Of a DNA stretch of 45,023 bases, positions 33,238-41,466 are shown in pieces (the stretch's first letter is position 1; each line of letters opens with the position of its first letter). Below the pieces are notes generated by a model. It worked only from the letters and a program-made list of their open reading frames with translations. It searched no databases and was not told the DNA's origin. This DNA is from Verrucomicrobia bacterium UBA3761 (GTDB taxonomy: Bacteria > Verrucomicrobiota > Kiritimatiellia > RFP12 > UBA1067): contig DFGB01000038.1 in assembly GCA_002371135.1 (NCBI GenBank), positions 22,426 through 67,448 of the forward strand, given 5' to 3'. Both the position numbers and the translations under genes were made by a program.

Positions 33238-33345
33238 AAAGTCACAGCTGTCACTGGTCAAAGTCACAGTTGTCATAAGGAAAGTCACAGCTGTCACTGG
33301 CGAAAGTCATAGTTATGACTGGGTAAAGTCATAGTTATGAACACC
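33238..33345. repeat. Five tandem 22-bp dyad repeats
   Basis: Units start with AAAGTC at 33238, 33260, 33281, 33303 and 33325 (spacing 22, 21, 22, 22). Each is of the form AAAGTCAYAGYTRT followed by CAC or GAC-type ends, with a central dyad (ACAGCTGT or CATAGTTATG). The spacing is close to two helical turns, so the dyads face the same side of DNA. The array lies upstream of the secG promoter. A 22-bp unit is not a multiple of three and no frame continues through all units. Confidence 0.9.
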
Positions 33346-33508
33346 TGAAGTGATAGTATTGAATTAGGCGTGCCAATAGTATCGTTTGAAATCGTCTGCA
33401 TAGGGTTGACGATTTGCCTCGGGCGGCCTCGCTGTTCAAGACGGTAGCGCTCTGCCTGAAACTCATAATGGCGATTATGTAAACTAGTTGCGACCGCAAA
33501 AAACATCC
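33346..33508. other. Non-coding spacer with a small inverted repeat
   Basis: No gene is seen between the repeat array and the hrpB stop. GATAGTATTG (33352-33361) and CAATAGTATC (33374-33383) form a stem with one mismatch and a 12-nt loop. The stretch is visibly richer in A and T than the flanking genes. Together with the array and the promoter it makes a spacer of about 400 bases between secG and hrpB. Confidence 0.6.
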
Positions 33509-35899
33509 CTACTCCTTCTCTATCTGCAATGGGTTTTCGGGCCATTTGTGCTTTGGGTAGCGTCCGCGCATTTCTTTGCGCACGAGTTGGTATGTTTCAC
33601 GCCAGAATCCTGCAAGGTCTTTTGTTATCTGAATTGGACGACGCGCAGGGCTTAGCAGCGTCATCACAACCGGTATCCTGCCATGAATGACTCTAGGCGA
33701 CGCGACCATACCAAAACAATCTTGAAGCCGTGCCTCGATGGTCGGTTCAATTCCGCTGTAGTCGACGGTCATCATTTTTCCGGACGCAAGAGCCACTCGA
33801 TTGGGGACGAGCCTATCGAGCTCGCCCCGGCTGTGATTGTACGCACTCAAAATGAAATCGAAAACGCCGGCAAGATTCAGGTTGGCCAGATCGCGCCATT
33901 TCGTGTATCCTGAGAGGAACTCGCCGAACCAGTCTTCGAGGTGGCATTCCAGCGATTTATCGCTGACATCCGGCCAATTTTCTTCGTCGAGGTGTTGTGC
34001 GGCAAATACGATTCTGTTCCTCAATCGGAGGTTCTCTTTGTTCCAGCAGGGAAGATTTTCGACGCCCTTCGAACGTATGCCCTGTATGAGGGCGGCGACG
34101 ACGTCGGCGGGGTTGTCGGGCGGGCAGTCGACTTCGTCAAGCGTCATTGCACCGAGTTTTCGTGCGAGTTTGCATTTCACGCGCTCTTCGCGCGCGTCCC
34201 AGGAGCACGATTTCACTTGCACGATCGAGTGGCCGAAGAGCGCCTCGATTTCGCTTTTGTCGATGGGGCAGGCGCGATGGATGCGGGCGTCGGCCTGGTT
34301 GTCGTCGAGTTCGCAGCAGACTAGAAAAGGGGCTCTCGAGAGCGGGTCGCTTTGATCGAGCGCCGCCCCCCTTCCCGACACCATGCGAAACGTGCCGTTG
34401 CCGCGGTTCTTCGCAATTCTTTCCGGGTATGCGAGGCAAAGCAATTCGCCCTCGGAGCGCGGCCGGGGCTTGGCCGCGCGCGCGGCCAAGCCTGTGCGCG
34501 AAAAAGAACGTGCGAGGCGAAGGATGCGTGAAGAAAACGGGTGGTTTGGCGTTTCGCGTACTTCGTCGAGAATCTTGCGTATATCCGTTTCGCGGCTCTT
34601 GCCCCCTTCTTCCACGATAGCGGCGAGAATAGGCGCGATTTCGTCTCCGGGAGAGTCTATAAGCATGTTGGCCAGACGCGGATGCGCGCCGATCTTCGCC
34701 ATTTTTTCGCCTTTAGGCGTGATATGCAGCGAAGAATCAAGAGCGCCGAGCAATTTCAGCGTCTCGACGCCTCTTTCCCACGCGCTGGCCGCAGGCGGTG
34801 TCGGCCAAGGCATGGAGTCGCGGACGGCCGTCCCCCAGGCGGCGCACTGGAGAACGAGCGCCGTCAAGTCCGTGTCGAGTATCTCGGGCGTCATTTTGCG
34901 AGGCCGCGCAGCCTCGTCGGCCTGCGTCCACAAGCGGTAGCATACGCCTGGCGCGACGCGGCCCGCGCGCCCCCTTCTCTGTTCTGCGCGGTCGAGACTC
35001 AGCGGCAGCGTCACGAGCGCGCTCATCCCGGTCGCAGGCGAAAAACGCGACACGCGCATCAATCCAGAGTCGATCACGCATGTTATCCCGGCGATGGTCA
35101 CCGACGTCTCGGCAATCGAAGTCGAGAGGATTATTTTGCGCTTGGCCGACGGTTGGAATACGCGGTCCTGCTGTTCCTTCGGCAATGCGCCATACAGCGG
35201 CAGCACATCGCATCCGCGTACATCGCCGATACGTTCGGCCGTCCGGCGTATCTCGCCTTCGCCGGGAAGGAAACACAAGATGTCGCCGTTCGTCTCTGCG
35301 AGCGCCTTCGATACGGCGCCGGGGACCGATACGTTGCCGAGGTATTTCGTCTCGACGGGGTACATACGGCCTTCGGCGGCGACGGGCGCGGCATCGTCGA
35401 GCGCATGCATTGTTTCGTCGGCGTCGAGCGTCGCGGACATGACGACTATGCGCAAATCCGGCCGGAACGCCCTTCTCACTTCGAGCGTGAGAGCGAAAGC
35501 GAGGTCGCAATTGACACTGCGCTCGTGAAATTCATCGAATATGACAAGCCCTACATCTTCAAGCGCCGGGTCATCCAATATTTTGCGGGAGAGCAACCCT
35601 TCAGTCAATATTTCAAGCCGCGTCCTGGACGAAATTTTGCGCTCGAGACGGACTTGATACCCTACCGTCTCGCCGGGAGCTTCGCCCAGTTTCGACGCGA
35701 TAAACGATGCGCAGTTTCTGGCAGCGAGCCTGCGAGGCTCGAGCATGACGATTTTACGTCCTTGCAGCCAAGGCTCGTCCAAGAGCGCCGGTGCGACGCA
35801 CGTCGTCTTGCCGCTGCCCGGAGGGGCGGTGAGGACGATGTTTTTGCCTGCCGCGAGCAGGCGCTTTATCGCATCGATCTTGTCCTCGACGGGATACAT
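33509..35899 (-). CDS. hrpB: ATP-dependent helicase HrpB
   Basis: 796 residues of the DEAH-box RNA-helicase-like family. Near the N-terminus are Walker A APPGSGKTT, LEPRRLAARN, DEFHER (DEAH box variant typical of HrpB), and MSATLD. Motifs IV-VI include STSIAETSVTI and QRRGRAGR. The C-terminal HrpB-specific domain is complete (SPARRPIQITKDLAGFW, then RGRYPKHKWPE), and length matches E. coli (809). The physiological role is not settled. The frame is open upstream, but the ATG at 35899, one base after the YggS gene's stop, puts the helicase start at the family position. Confidence 0.95.
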   Translation of the reverse strand: MYPVEDKIDAIKRLLAAGKNIVLTAPPGSGKTTCVAPALLDEPWLQGRKIVMLEPRRLAARNCASFIASKLGEAPGETVGYQVRLERKISSRTRLEILTEGLLSRKILDDPALEDVGLVIFDEFHERSVNCDLAFALTLEVRRAFRPDLRIVVMSATLDADETMHALDDAAPVAAEGRMYPVETKYLGNVSVPGAVSKALAETNGDILCFLPGEGEIRRTAERIGDVRGCDVLPLYGALPKEQQDRVFQPSAKRKIILSTSIAETSVTIAGITCVIDSGLMRVSRFSPATGMSALVTLPLSLDRAEQRRGRAGRVAPGVCYRLWTQADEAARPRKMTPEILDTDLTALVLQCAAWGTAVRDSMPWPTPPAASAWERGVETLKLLGALDSSLHITPKGEKMAKIGAHPRLANMLIDSPGDEIAPILAAIVEEGGKSRETDIRKILDEVRETPNHPFSSRILRLARSFSRTGLAARAAKPRPRSEGELLCLAYPERIAKNRGNGTFRMVSGRGAALDQSDPLSRAPFLVCCELDDNQADARIHRACPIDKSEIEALFGHSIVQVKSCSWDAREERVKCKLARKLGAMTLDEVDCPPDNPADVVAALIQGIRSKGVENLPCWNKENLRLRNRIVFAAQHLDEENWPDVSDKSLECHLEDWFGEFLSGYTKWRDLANLNLAGVFDFILSAYNHSRGELDRLVPNRVALASGKMMTVDYSGIEPTIEARLQDCFGMVASPRVIHGRIPVVMTLLSPARRPIQITKDLAGFWRETYQLVRKEMRGRYPKHKWPENPLQIEKE

Positions 35900-35900
35900 T

Positions 35901-36683
35901 TCAATCGAGCACGCGCACGGTAGGGCCTGCGCCGGAATACGAATCGAGGCCGCCGAGTGGCACGTCGGCATCTGAAACGGCGCGGACGGATTTTATTTTC
36001 GGCCGCTCGCCGAAGAGTATCGTGCCCAGACGCACCCACGTAGCGCCTTCCTCGACCGCGACCTCGTAATCGCCGCTCATGCCCATCGACAGGCGCGGAA
36101 AGGAAGCGTTGAACCGCCCTTCCATTTCATCCCTGAGTTCTCGCAGACGACGGAAATAAATTCGCGCATCCTCGGCGTTTTCGCTGAACGGGGCCATTGT
36201 CATGAAGCCCTCGAGCGAAAGGCGCGGGCAATCGGCGAGAATGTGTGCAATCGCTTCTTCTGCGAGTTCCAGCGGCATGCCGGTTTTGGATTTTTCTCCG
36301 GAGACATTGATCTCGAGGAGAATGCCTGGCCGTGCGCCGATGGCATCGGCCACTTGATTCAACTTGTCGGCCAATTTGATGGAATCGACGGAATGGATGA
36401 AGTCGAAAGTCTCCAAAGCGGCGCGGACTTTGTTCGTCTGCAAATGGCCGATGAGATGCCACGACGGGCCGGAAACGCTGCTCGCCTTCTTCCAGACGGC
36501 CTCTTGCACTTTGTTCTCGCCGACGATGGAAAGCCCCGCTTCCCATGCCTCGCGAACGACGTCCTCGCCATGCGTCTTGGTGACGGCGATTATTTCGATA
36601 TCGGCGGGATTCCTGCCTGCGCGTTTTGCGGCAGCGTCGATTTTTGCGCGAACGGAAGAGAGTATGTCGGGTAATGGTTGCAT
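35901..36683 (-). CDS. YggS/PROSC-type PLP homeostasis protein
   Basis: 260 residues: a fold-type III PLP barrel with the PLP Lys36 in IIAVTKTHGED, GENKVQEA, WHLIGHLQTNKV, SVDSIKLADKL, LEINVSGEKSKTGM and SMGMSGDYEVAVEEGAT with RLGTILFGER. Members buffer pyridoxal phosphate and affect amino-acid pools. The protein usually ends soon after FGER; here there are about 35 more residues of no recognised domain. The ATG at 36683 lies next to the stop of the preceding small gene (TGATATG). It is followed closely by hrpB. Confidence 0.93.
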   Translation of the reverse strand: MQPLPDILSSVRAKIDAAAKRAGRNPADIEIIAVTKTHGEDVVREAWEAGLSIVGENKVQEAVWKKASSVSGPSWHLIGHLQTNKVRAALETFDFIHSVDSIKLADKLNQVADAIGARPGILLEINVSGEKSKTGMPLELAEEAIAHILADCPRLSLEGFMTMAPFSENAEDARIYFRRLRELRDEMEGRFNASFPRLSMGMSGDYEVAVEEGATWVRLGTILFGERPKIKSVRAVSDADVPLGGLDSYSGAGPTVRVLD

Positions 36684-36684
36684 A

Positions 36685-37167
36685 TCAGAATGTCCGGCGG
36701 ACGCCGGCGGAAAAGGCGTACAGCATTTCAGGCGAATGCTCCAGGCCGAACGTGGCGGCAAAATCGAAGCGGAGCGACCAGTGGTCGTCTAGATGCCAAA
36801 ACGTTCCCGTCCCGAAGGAAGGTCCGATTTCCGTGTCGACCAGCGCAGAGGCGCCGAATGTGAAAAACGGGTCGAGCCGTTCGTATCCCCACCAATGCCA
36901 AAGGATATCGGCGGAGAAACCGGTGAGATTTTCGAGGCGCGAAGTGGCAAATTCGGCCAGCCAGAATTCGTCGAGGTAATAGCCGAAGCGCACTTCACCG
37001 CCTGCGAAGCGGCGGGAAACTTCGCCTCCGCCCTGGGGCAGAAGAACCGTTCCCCCGGCGCTGGCGCACCAGCGCTCGAGTTCGAACACATCGTCATCGG
37101 CCTCGCCGGCGGAGCAAACCGTGGCGAGGCCAATTAGAACGCATGCGATGGAAAGAGGAATTTTCAT
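36685..37167 (-). CDS. Small exported beta-rich protein of unknown function
   Basis: 160 residues. Residues 1-20 (MKIPLSIACVLIGLATVCSA) are a signal peptide. The rest alternates aromatic and small residues in beta-strand style (GEVRFGYYLDEFWLAEF, DPFFTFGASALVDTEIG, WSLRFDFAATFGLEH) and ends in Phe (GVRRTF), as outer-membrane barrel proteins often do. It may be a small outer-membrane barrel, but the family is not recognised. Its ATG overlaps the thrS stop (ATGA), so translation is coupled to thrS. The tie to thrS is probably incidental. Confidence 0.8.
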   Translation of the reverse strand: MKIPLSIACVLIGLATVCSAGEADDDVFELERWCASAGGTVLLPQGGGEVSRRFAGGEVRFGYYLDEFWLAEFATSRLENLTGFSADILWHWWGYERLDPFFTFGASALVDTEIGPSFGTGTFWHLDDHWSLRFDFAATFGLEHSPEMLYAFSAGVRRTF

Positions 37168-38903
37168 CCCTGCTTCTTTGCCGCGACTTCCGCCTCCAGC
37201 TTGGCAATGAAGTCTGCGCAAGACATCGCTCCGAGATCGCCATCCGTCCTCGAGCGGACGGAAATCGTGCCGTTGGCTTCATCGCGAGGTCCGACGACGA
37301 CCTGATAGGGAATCTTCTCCATCGTGGCCGCACGGATTTTCGCGCCAAGCTTTTCGGCCGTGAGATCGACGCCCGCGCGCAGTCCAACCTTGAGCAATTC
37401 GCCCTGAATCTTTTCCGCATAGGCGTTCGCTTTGACCGAGACGGGGAGAACGCGAACCTGCTCCGGGGCGAGCCACAGCGGGAATGCGCCCGCGTAGTGC
37501 TCGATGAGTATGCCGATGAAGCGTTCGAGCGAACCGAGGACGGCGCGGTGGAGCATCACGGGGTGGTGCTTCTGGCCGTCGGGACCGATATACTCGGCGT
37601 TGAGACGTTCGGCGCTGGGCAGCTGGTAGTCGAGTTGGATCGTGCCGCACTGCCACGCGCGACCGAGCGCGTCGATGAGAGTGAACTCGAGCTTGGGGCC
37701 GTAGAACGCGCCTTCGCCGGGCTGGATGACGTATTCCATGCCGCTAGCATTGCAGGCCTTTGCGAGCGCGGCCTCGGCGTGCTGCCATGTCGCCTCGTCG
37801 CCTACGTGATCGTCGGGCATGGTGCTGAGCTTGACGAGCAGATTCTTGTCGAACCCGAAGTCCTTGTATACGTCTTTGAGAAGACGGCAGAATTTGGCGA
37901 CCTCCTCTTCGATCTGGTCTTCTGTGCAGATGATGTGCGCATCGTCCTGGACGAAGCCGCGAACGCGCATGATGCCGTGCAGAGTGCCGCTGGGTTCGTT
38001 GCGCGCGCAGTGGCCGAATTCGGCGAGACGCAAAGGCAGGTCCTTATAGGAACGAAGGCGCGATTTGAAAATCTCGAGCGCGCCCGGGCAGTTCATCGGC
38101 TTGACCGCGAAGATGCGCTTCTCGGATTCGGTGATGAACATGTTCGCCTTGTAGTGCTCCCAATGTCCGCTGCGCTCCCAAAGCGAACGCGGCATGAGCG
38201 CAGGCGTGTTGACTTCCTGGTAGCCGTCCTTGACGAGCTTCTGGCGCATGTAGTCCTGAAGAGCGACATAGATGCTCCAGCCCTTCGGGTGCCAGAAAAT
38301 CTGGCCGGGGTCTTCCGGGTCGAGGTGGAAGAGATCGAGCTCCACGCCAAGCCTGCGGTGGTCGCGTTTCCTGGCCTCTTCGGCCCGCGCGACAATCGCA
38401 TCCATCTCCGCCTGGTCTTTGGCGATGATGCCGTAGATGCGCTGGAGCATCTTGTTGTTCTCGTCGCCGCGGTAGTAGCTGCCGGCAAGGCGCGTCAACT
38501 TTACGACGCCGATCTGGGAAGAATGCTCCACATGAGGGCCGCGGCACATCTCCACATAGTCGCCGACGGTGTAGGTGGAAATGTCTTCGCCCTCGGGAAT
38601 GTCGGCAAGGCGCTCGAGCTTGTAGTGCTGCCCTTCCAGCATTTTCGCGCATTCTTCGCGCGAAACCACCTTGCGCACGAAAGGCTCGTCAAGCGCGATA
38701 AGGCGGGCGATCTCCGCCTCGATCTTCGGGAAATCGTCCGGCGTGAGGCGATGCGGCAAATCGAAGTCGTAGTAGAAGCCCTCGTCTGTCGCAGGGCCGA
38801 TATCAACTTGAACATCCTCGAAAACGTTCTGGACCGCGCGTGCCATCAGATGCGCGGCGGAATGGCGGCGCATCTCGGCTGTTATCTCTGTATTTTCGCT
38901 CAT
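37164..38903 (-). CDS. thrS: Threonyl-tRNA synthetase lacking the TGS domain
   Basis: 579 residues that charge tRNA-Thr. The editing domain starts the protein (RRHSAAHLMARAV, then YVEMCRGPHV). The class II catalytic core follows with PALMPRSLWERSGHWEHY, VKPMNCPGALEIF (zinc Cys), LRLAEFGHCARNEPSG, RVRGFVQDDAHI (motif 2) and VMLHRAVLGSLERFIGILIEHY (motif 3), then the anticodon-binding domain. The usual 60-residue TGS domain in front of the editing domain is absent (E. coli has 642 residues). AAGGAG before the ATG at 38903 confirms the start, so the short form is real. A strong promoter lies upstream. The gene leads a run of four. Confidence 0.96.
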   Translation of the reverse strand: MSENTEITAEMRRHSAAHLMARAVQNVFEDVQVDIGPATDEGFYYDFDLPHRLTPDDFPKIEAEIARLIALDEPFVRKVVSREECAKMLEGQHYKLERLADIPEGEDISTYTVGDYVEMCRGPHVEHSSQIGVVKLTRLAGSYYRGDENNKMLQRIYGIIAKDQAEMDAIVARAEEARKRDHRRLGVELDLFHLDPEDPGQIFWHPKGWSIYVALQDYMRQKLVKDGYQEVNTPALMPRSLWERSGHWEHYKANMFITESEKRIFAVKPMNCPGALEIFKSRLRSYKDLPLRLAEFGHCARNEPSGTLHGIMRVRGFVQDDAHIICTEDQIEEEVAKFCRLLKDVYKDFGFDKNLLVKLSTMPDDHVGDEATWQHAEAALAKACNASGMEYVIQPGEGAFYGPKLEFTLIDALGRAWQCGTIQLDYQLPSAERLNAEYIGPDGQKHHPVMLHRAVLGSLERFIGILIEHYAGAFPLWLAPEQVRVLPVSVKANAYAEKIQGELLKVGLRAGVDLTAEKLGAKIRAATMEKIPYQVVVGPRDEANGTISVRSRTDGDLGAMSCADFIAKLEAEVAAKKQG

Positions 38904-38929
38904 CTTTCTCCTTGAAACTGTTGGCGGAT

Positions 38930-38959
38930 ATTATAGCAAATACTCCATGGAAGCGTCAA
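38930..38959 (-). promoter_or_regulatory. Promoter for thrS
   Basis: On the minus strand TTGACG (38954-38959), 18 nt, TATAAT (38930-38935), with TGC before the -10. The leader of about 20 nt is too short for a T-box or a thrS-type operator. Confidence 0.85.
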
Positions 38960-39006
38960 GGATGCGGAAGCCGGCAGGACGGGGATTCAGCAGGCAGGGC
39001 AGGAGA

Positions 39007-40254
39007 TCAAACAACGCGGGAGTTGACGGAACCGGCGGCAAGGCGGGTTGTGATTAGATCGCCGGGCGAGAGAATCGACGCGTCTTTGACGACGCGCCCG
39101 GCGGAGTCGGTCGTCAACGAATAGCCGCGTTCGAGGACTGAATACGGCGAAAGGAGCGCAAGGCGCGAAGAGGCGCGCTCCAGCCGGTTCCCGGCGCGCT
39201 CCAGCATTCTCGCGGCCGCCTTCGGCAATGCTGCGGAGACAGCGCCAAGACGCAGGTCGAAACGCTGCGTCGCACCGGCAAGCGACGTAGTGAGTCGCTG
39301 GGAGAGATGTGAAAGGCGGAGCGCATCTTGCTTGAGGCGCGCGGAGAGAGCGCTGGAAAGCGTCTGCGAAAGACGGTCGATATGCTGCGTCACCACATCG
39401 CCGCGGCTCCTGAGCGCGTATGCCATCTTGGCCGAGGCTTGCGCGATTCGCTTCACGACTTCGTCGAGAACAGGGACGGCGATTTCTGCGGCGATTGACG
39501 GAGTGCCGGCGCGGCGGTCCGCGACGAAGTCGCAAAGCGTGTAGTCCGTCTCGTGGCCGACGGCCGAAATCACCGGTACGGGGCACGCGGCAATGGCGCG
39601 CACGAGCGCTTCGTCGTTGAAGCAGAAAAGGTCTTCGAAGCTGCCTCCGCCACGGGCGATGATAACAAGGTCGGCCCAGGGATTGCGGGCGAAGTAGTCG
39701 ACGCCGGCGATGAGCGTTCTGGGTGCGTCGGCGCCTTGCACCGACGACGGGTAGACGAGGATATGGATATTCGGGAAGCGGCGCGTGAGAACGCGGCACA
39801 TGTCGTGCACCACGGCTCCGGTGGGGCTCGTGACGAGGCCAATCCGCCGGGGGTATGCGGGAAGCGGCTTCTTGCGCTGTGGCGCGAACAACCCTTCCGC
39901 TTCGAGTTTTGCCTTCAACTCGAGATACTTCGCCATCAACTCCCCTTCGCCGGCGATCTTCAAGCGCTTGATGAAAATCTGGCACTCGCCGCGCTGCGGG
40001 TACATCGTAACGGTGCCGCGGACTTTGACGCGACGCCCGTCGCCAAGTCTGTCGCGGCAGTCGCATGGCACGCGGGCGAAGAGAACGGCGCGAATCTGCG
40101 CTCCGGCATCCTTGAGCACGAAATACGCGTGCCCGGATGAAGGATATAGCGACCAGTTGCTTATTTCTCCTTCGATATCGACCGAAGCGAAGGTCCGTTC
40201 AAGCGAACCCTTGATCATCGCGACAATCTGCGAAACTGTGAGGACGGGCGGCAC
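39007..40254 (-). CDS. xseA: Exodeoxyribonuclease VII large subunit
   Basis: 415 residues. The N-terminal OB-fold (LTVSQIVAMIKGSLE ... VDIEGEISNW) is followed by the catalytic domain with PRRIGLVTSPTGAVVHD, ARGGGSFEDLFCFNDE and SAVGHETDYTLCDFVADRRAGTPS, then a helical coiled region and a short C-terminal domain (LSPYSVLERGYSLTTD). With XseB it degrades single-stranded DNA. No xseB gene is seen next to it. The start codon is GTG, placed by the conserved N-terminus, 9 nt after the ftsW stop. It is the last gene of the murD-ftsW unit. Confidence 0.95.
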   Translation of the reverse strand: MPPVLTVSQIVAMIKGSLERTFASVDIEGEISNWSLYPSSGHAYFVLKDAGAQIRAVLFARVPCDCRDRLGDGRRVKVRGTVTMYPQRGECQIFIKRLKIAGEGELMAKYLELKAKLEAEGLFAPQRKKPLPAYPRRIGLVTSPTGAVVHDMCRVLTRRFPNIHILVYPSSVQGADAPRTLIAGVDYFARNPWADLVIIARGGGSFEDLFCFNDEALVRAIAACPVPVISAVGHETDYTLCDFVADRRAGTPSIAAEIAVPVLDEVVKRIAQASAKMAYALRSRGDVVTQHIDRLSQTLSSALSARLKQDALRLSHLSQRLTTSLAGATQRFDLRLGAVSAALPKAAARMLERAGNRLERASSRLALLSPYSVLERGYSLTTDSAGRVVKDASILSPGDLITTRLAAGSVNSRVV

Positions 40255-40263
40255 GGCGTGGTT

Positions 40264-41421
40264 TTATTTGGCGCTGTCTTTTTCTTCCTTCGCGGCGCGT
40301 ATGCCGACGGAAAGAATCGTCCCGACGGCGAAGAAAGCACAAACGAGATTCGTTCCGCCATAGCTGAAGAAAGGCAGCGCCATTCCCTTGGGCGGCAGCG
40401 CGCCGCTCACGACGGCGAGGTTGAACATCGCCTGGAAGAAGATGATGAACGCCATGCCAAAAGCAATGTTGCGGCCGAGCCTGTCGCAGCTTGATTTTGC
40501 AATGTAGACGGCCAGCGCGAAGAATATGCAGTATAGCGCGACGACGGAGACAGAGAACCACAGCCCGAGTTCTTCGGCTCCGATGGCGAAGACGAAGTCC
40601 GTATGGGCCTCGGGCAGGTAGTAGAGCTTTTGCATTGACTCGCCCAGTCCCACGCCATTCACGCCTCCACGGCTGATTGCCACCAGCGCCATCTTGCCCT
40701 GATGCAGCGCCCGCTCGGTCGCCGTGTCGGATACGCCCGCATTGCCGACGATGGAGAGAATCCAGTTCTTCATCGTCGGACTCCAGGCGAATATGCGCGC
40801 GACGCGGTTCGGCTCGGAAAGCACCCTGTATGCAAGCCCTCCCGCGCCAAGTGCGAAGAATGGCGCAAGATGCCACAACTTGACATCGCCCAGAAACATC
40901 ATCAGCATTCCTGCAAGTCCTATCACCATTGCGCTGCCGAAGTCTTTCTCCATCGCGACAGGTATGGCAAAGAATGCAATCAAGACAGCGCAGACAAGCG
41001 CACCCCGAAAGAAATAGTCGATCTTCCAGCCGCAACGGTCGATGTAGACCGCCACGCTGATGACCGTGAGGAGCTTTGCGATTTCGCTGGGCTGGAGTCG
41101 GACCGGGCCTATCGGTATCCACCTGTGCGAGCCGTTTATCGGCTTGAAAAGGAATACGGCGAGGCACAGCAGGAAAACGATGATGTACGCGAGAGTCGTC
41201 AGCGAGATGTGCTTGCGCCAGTTTCTGTAGTCGAAGAGAGCGGCGCAAACGCAGACGACAACGCCTGCGACCAGGTATTCCGACTGTCTCTCGACAAAAT
41301 AATATACGCCCTTGCCTAGACGTAAAGCATTCGCTCCGCCGGCGCTGGCGAGCACCAGCAACCCCAGCGAGACCAAGACTATGGTCACTAGGGCAAACCA
41401 ATATAGTACCGTCTTGCGCAA
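40264..41421 (-). CDS. ftsW: FtsW/RodA-type SEDS lipid II polymerase
   Basis: 385 residues with about ten membrane helices. SEDS motifs are present: IGPVRLQPSEIAKL, VAMEKDFGSAMVIG, GVGLGESMQKLYYLPEAHTDF with FAIGAEELG, and the ending PPKGMALPFFSYGGTNLV. The proximity of murD favours FtsW (division) over RodA (elongation). It polymerises lipid II into glycan strands with a class B penicillin-binding protein. The gene follows the LysM gene by 45 nt, a gap holding a small GC-rich hairpin. Confidence 0.94.
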   Translation of the reverse strand: MRKTVLYWFALVTIVLVSLGLLVLASAGGANALRLGKGVYYFVERQSEYLVAGVVVCVCAALFDYRNWRKHISLTTLAYIIVFLLCLAVFLFKPINGSHRWIPIGPVRLQPSEIAKLLTVISVAVYIDRCGWKIDYFFRGALVCAVLIAFFAIPVAMEKDFGSAMVIGLAGMLMMFLGDVKLWHLAPFFALGAGGLAYRVLSEPNRVARIFAWSPTMKNWILSIVGNAGVSDTATERALHQGKMALVAISRGGVNGVGLGESMQKLYYLPEAHTDFVFAIGAEELGLWFSVSVVALYCIFFALAVYIAKSSCDRLGRNIAFGMAFIIFFQAMFNLAVVSGALPPKGMALPFFSYGGTNLVCAFFAVGTILSVGIRAAKEEKDSAK

Positions 41422-41443
41422 ACAGCGGAACGAATTTCAATAC

Positions 41444-41460
41444 GCGCGGTTCGACCGCGC
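41444..41460 (-). terminator. GC-rich hairpin between the LysM and ftsW genes
   Basis: GCGCGGT / ACCGCGC form a 7-bp stem with a 3-nt loop. No T-run follows, so it may only weaken read-through or stabilise the LysM message. Confidence 0.4.
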
Positions 41461-41466
41461 TCTATC

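Noticed and set aside
33238..33345. CRISPR array
   Set aside because: The units follow one another with no unique spacers, are only 22 bp, and no cas gene is near.
33294..33545. An 83-codon minus-strand frame across the hrpB end and repeat array
   Set aside because: It starts within hrpB, ends in the tandem repeats and has no recognisable domain or ribosome-binding site.
34541..35923. A 460-codon open frame antisense to hrpB
   Set aside because: The opposite strand encodes an intact HrpB with all helicase motifs; the antisense product is Arg-rich and featureless.
37143..38915. A 590-codon open frame antisense to thrS
   Set aside because: It mirrors the well-supported thrS gene and has no recognisable motif; long antisense frames are expected with this GC content.
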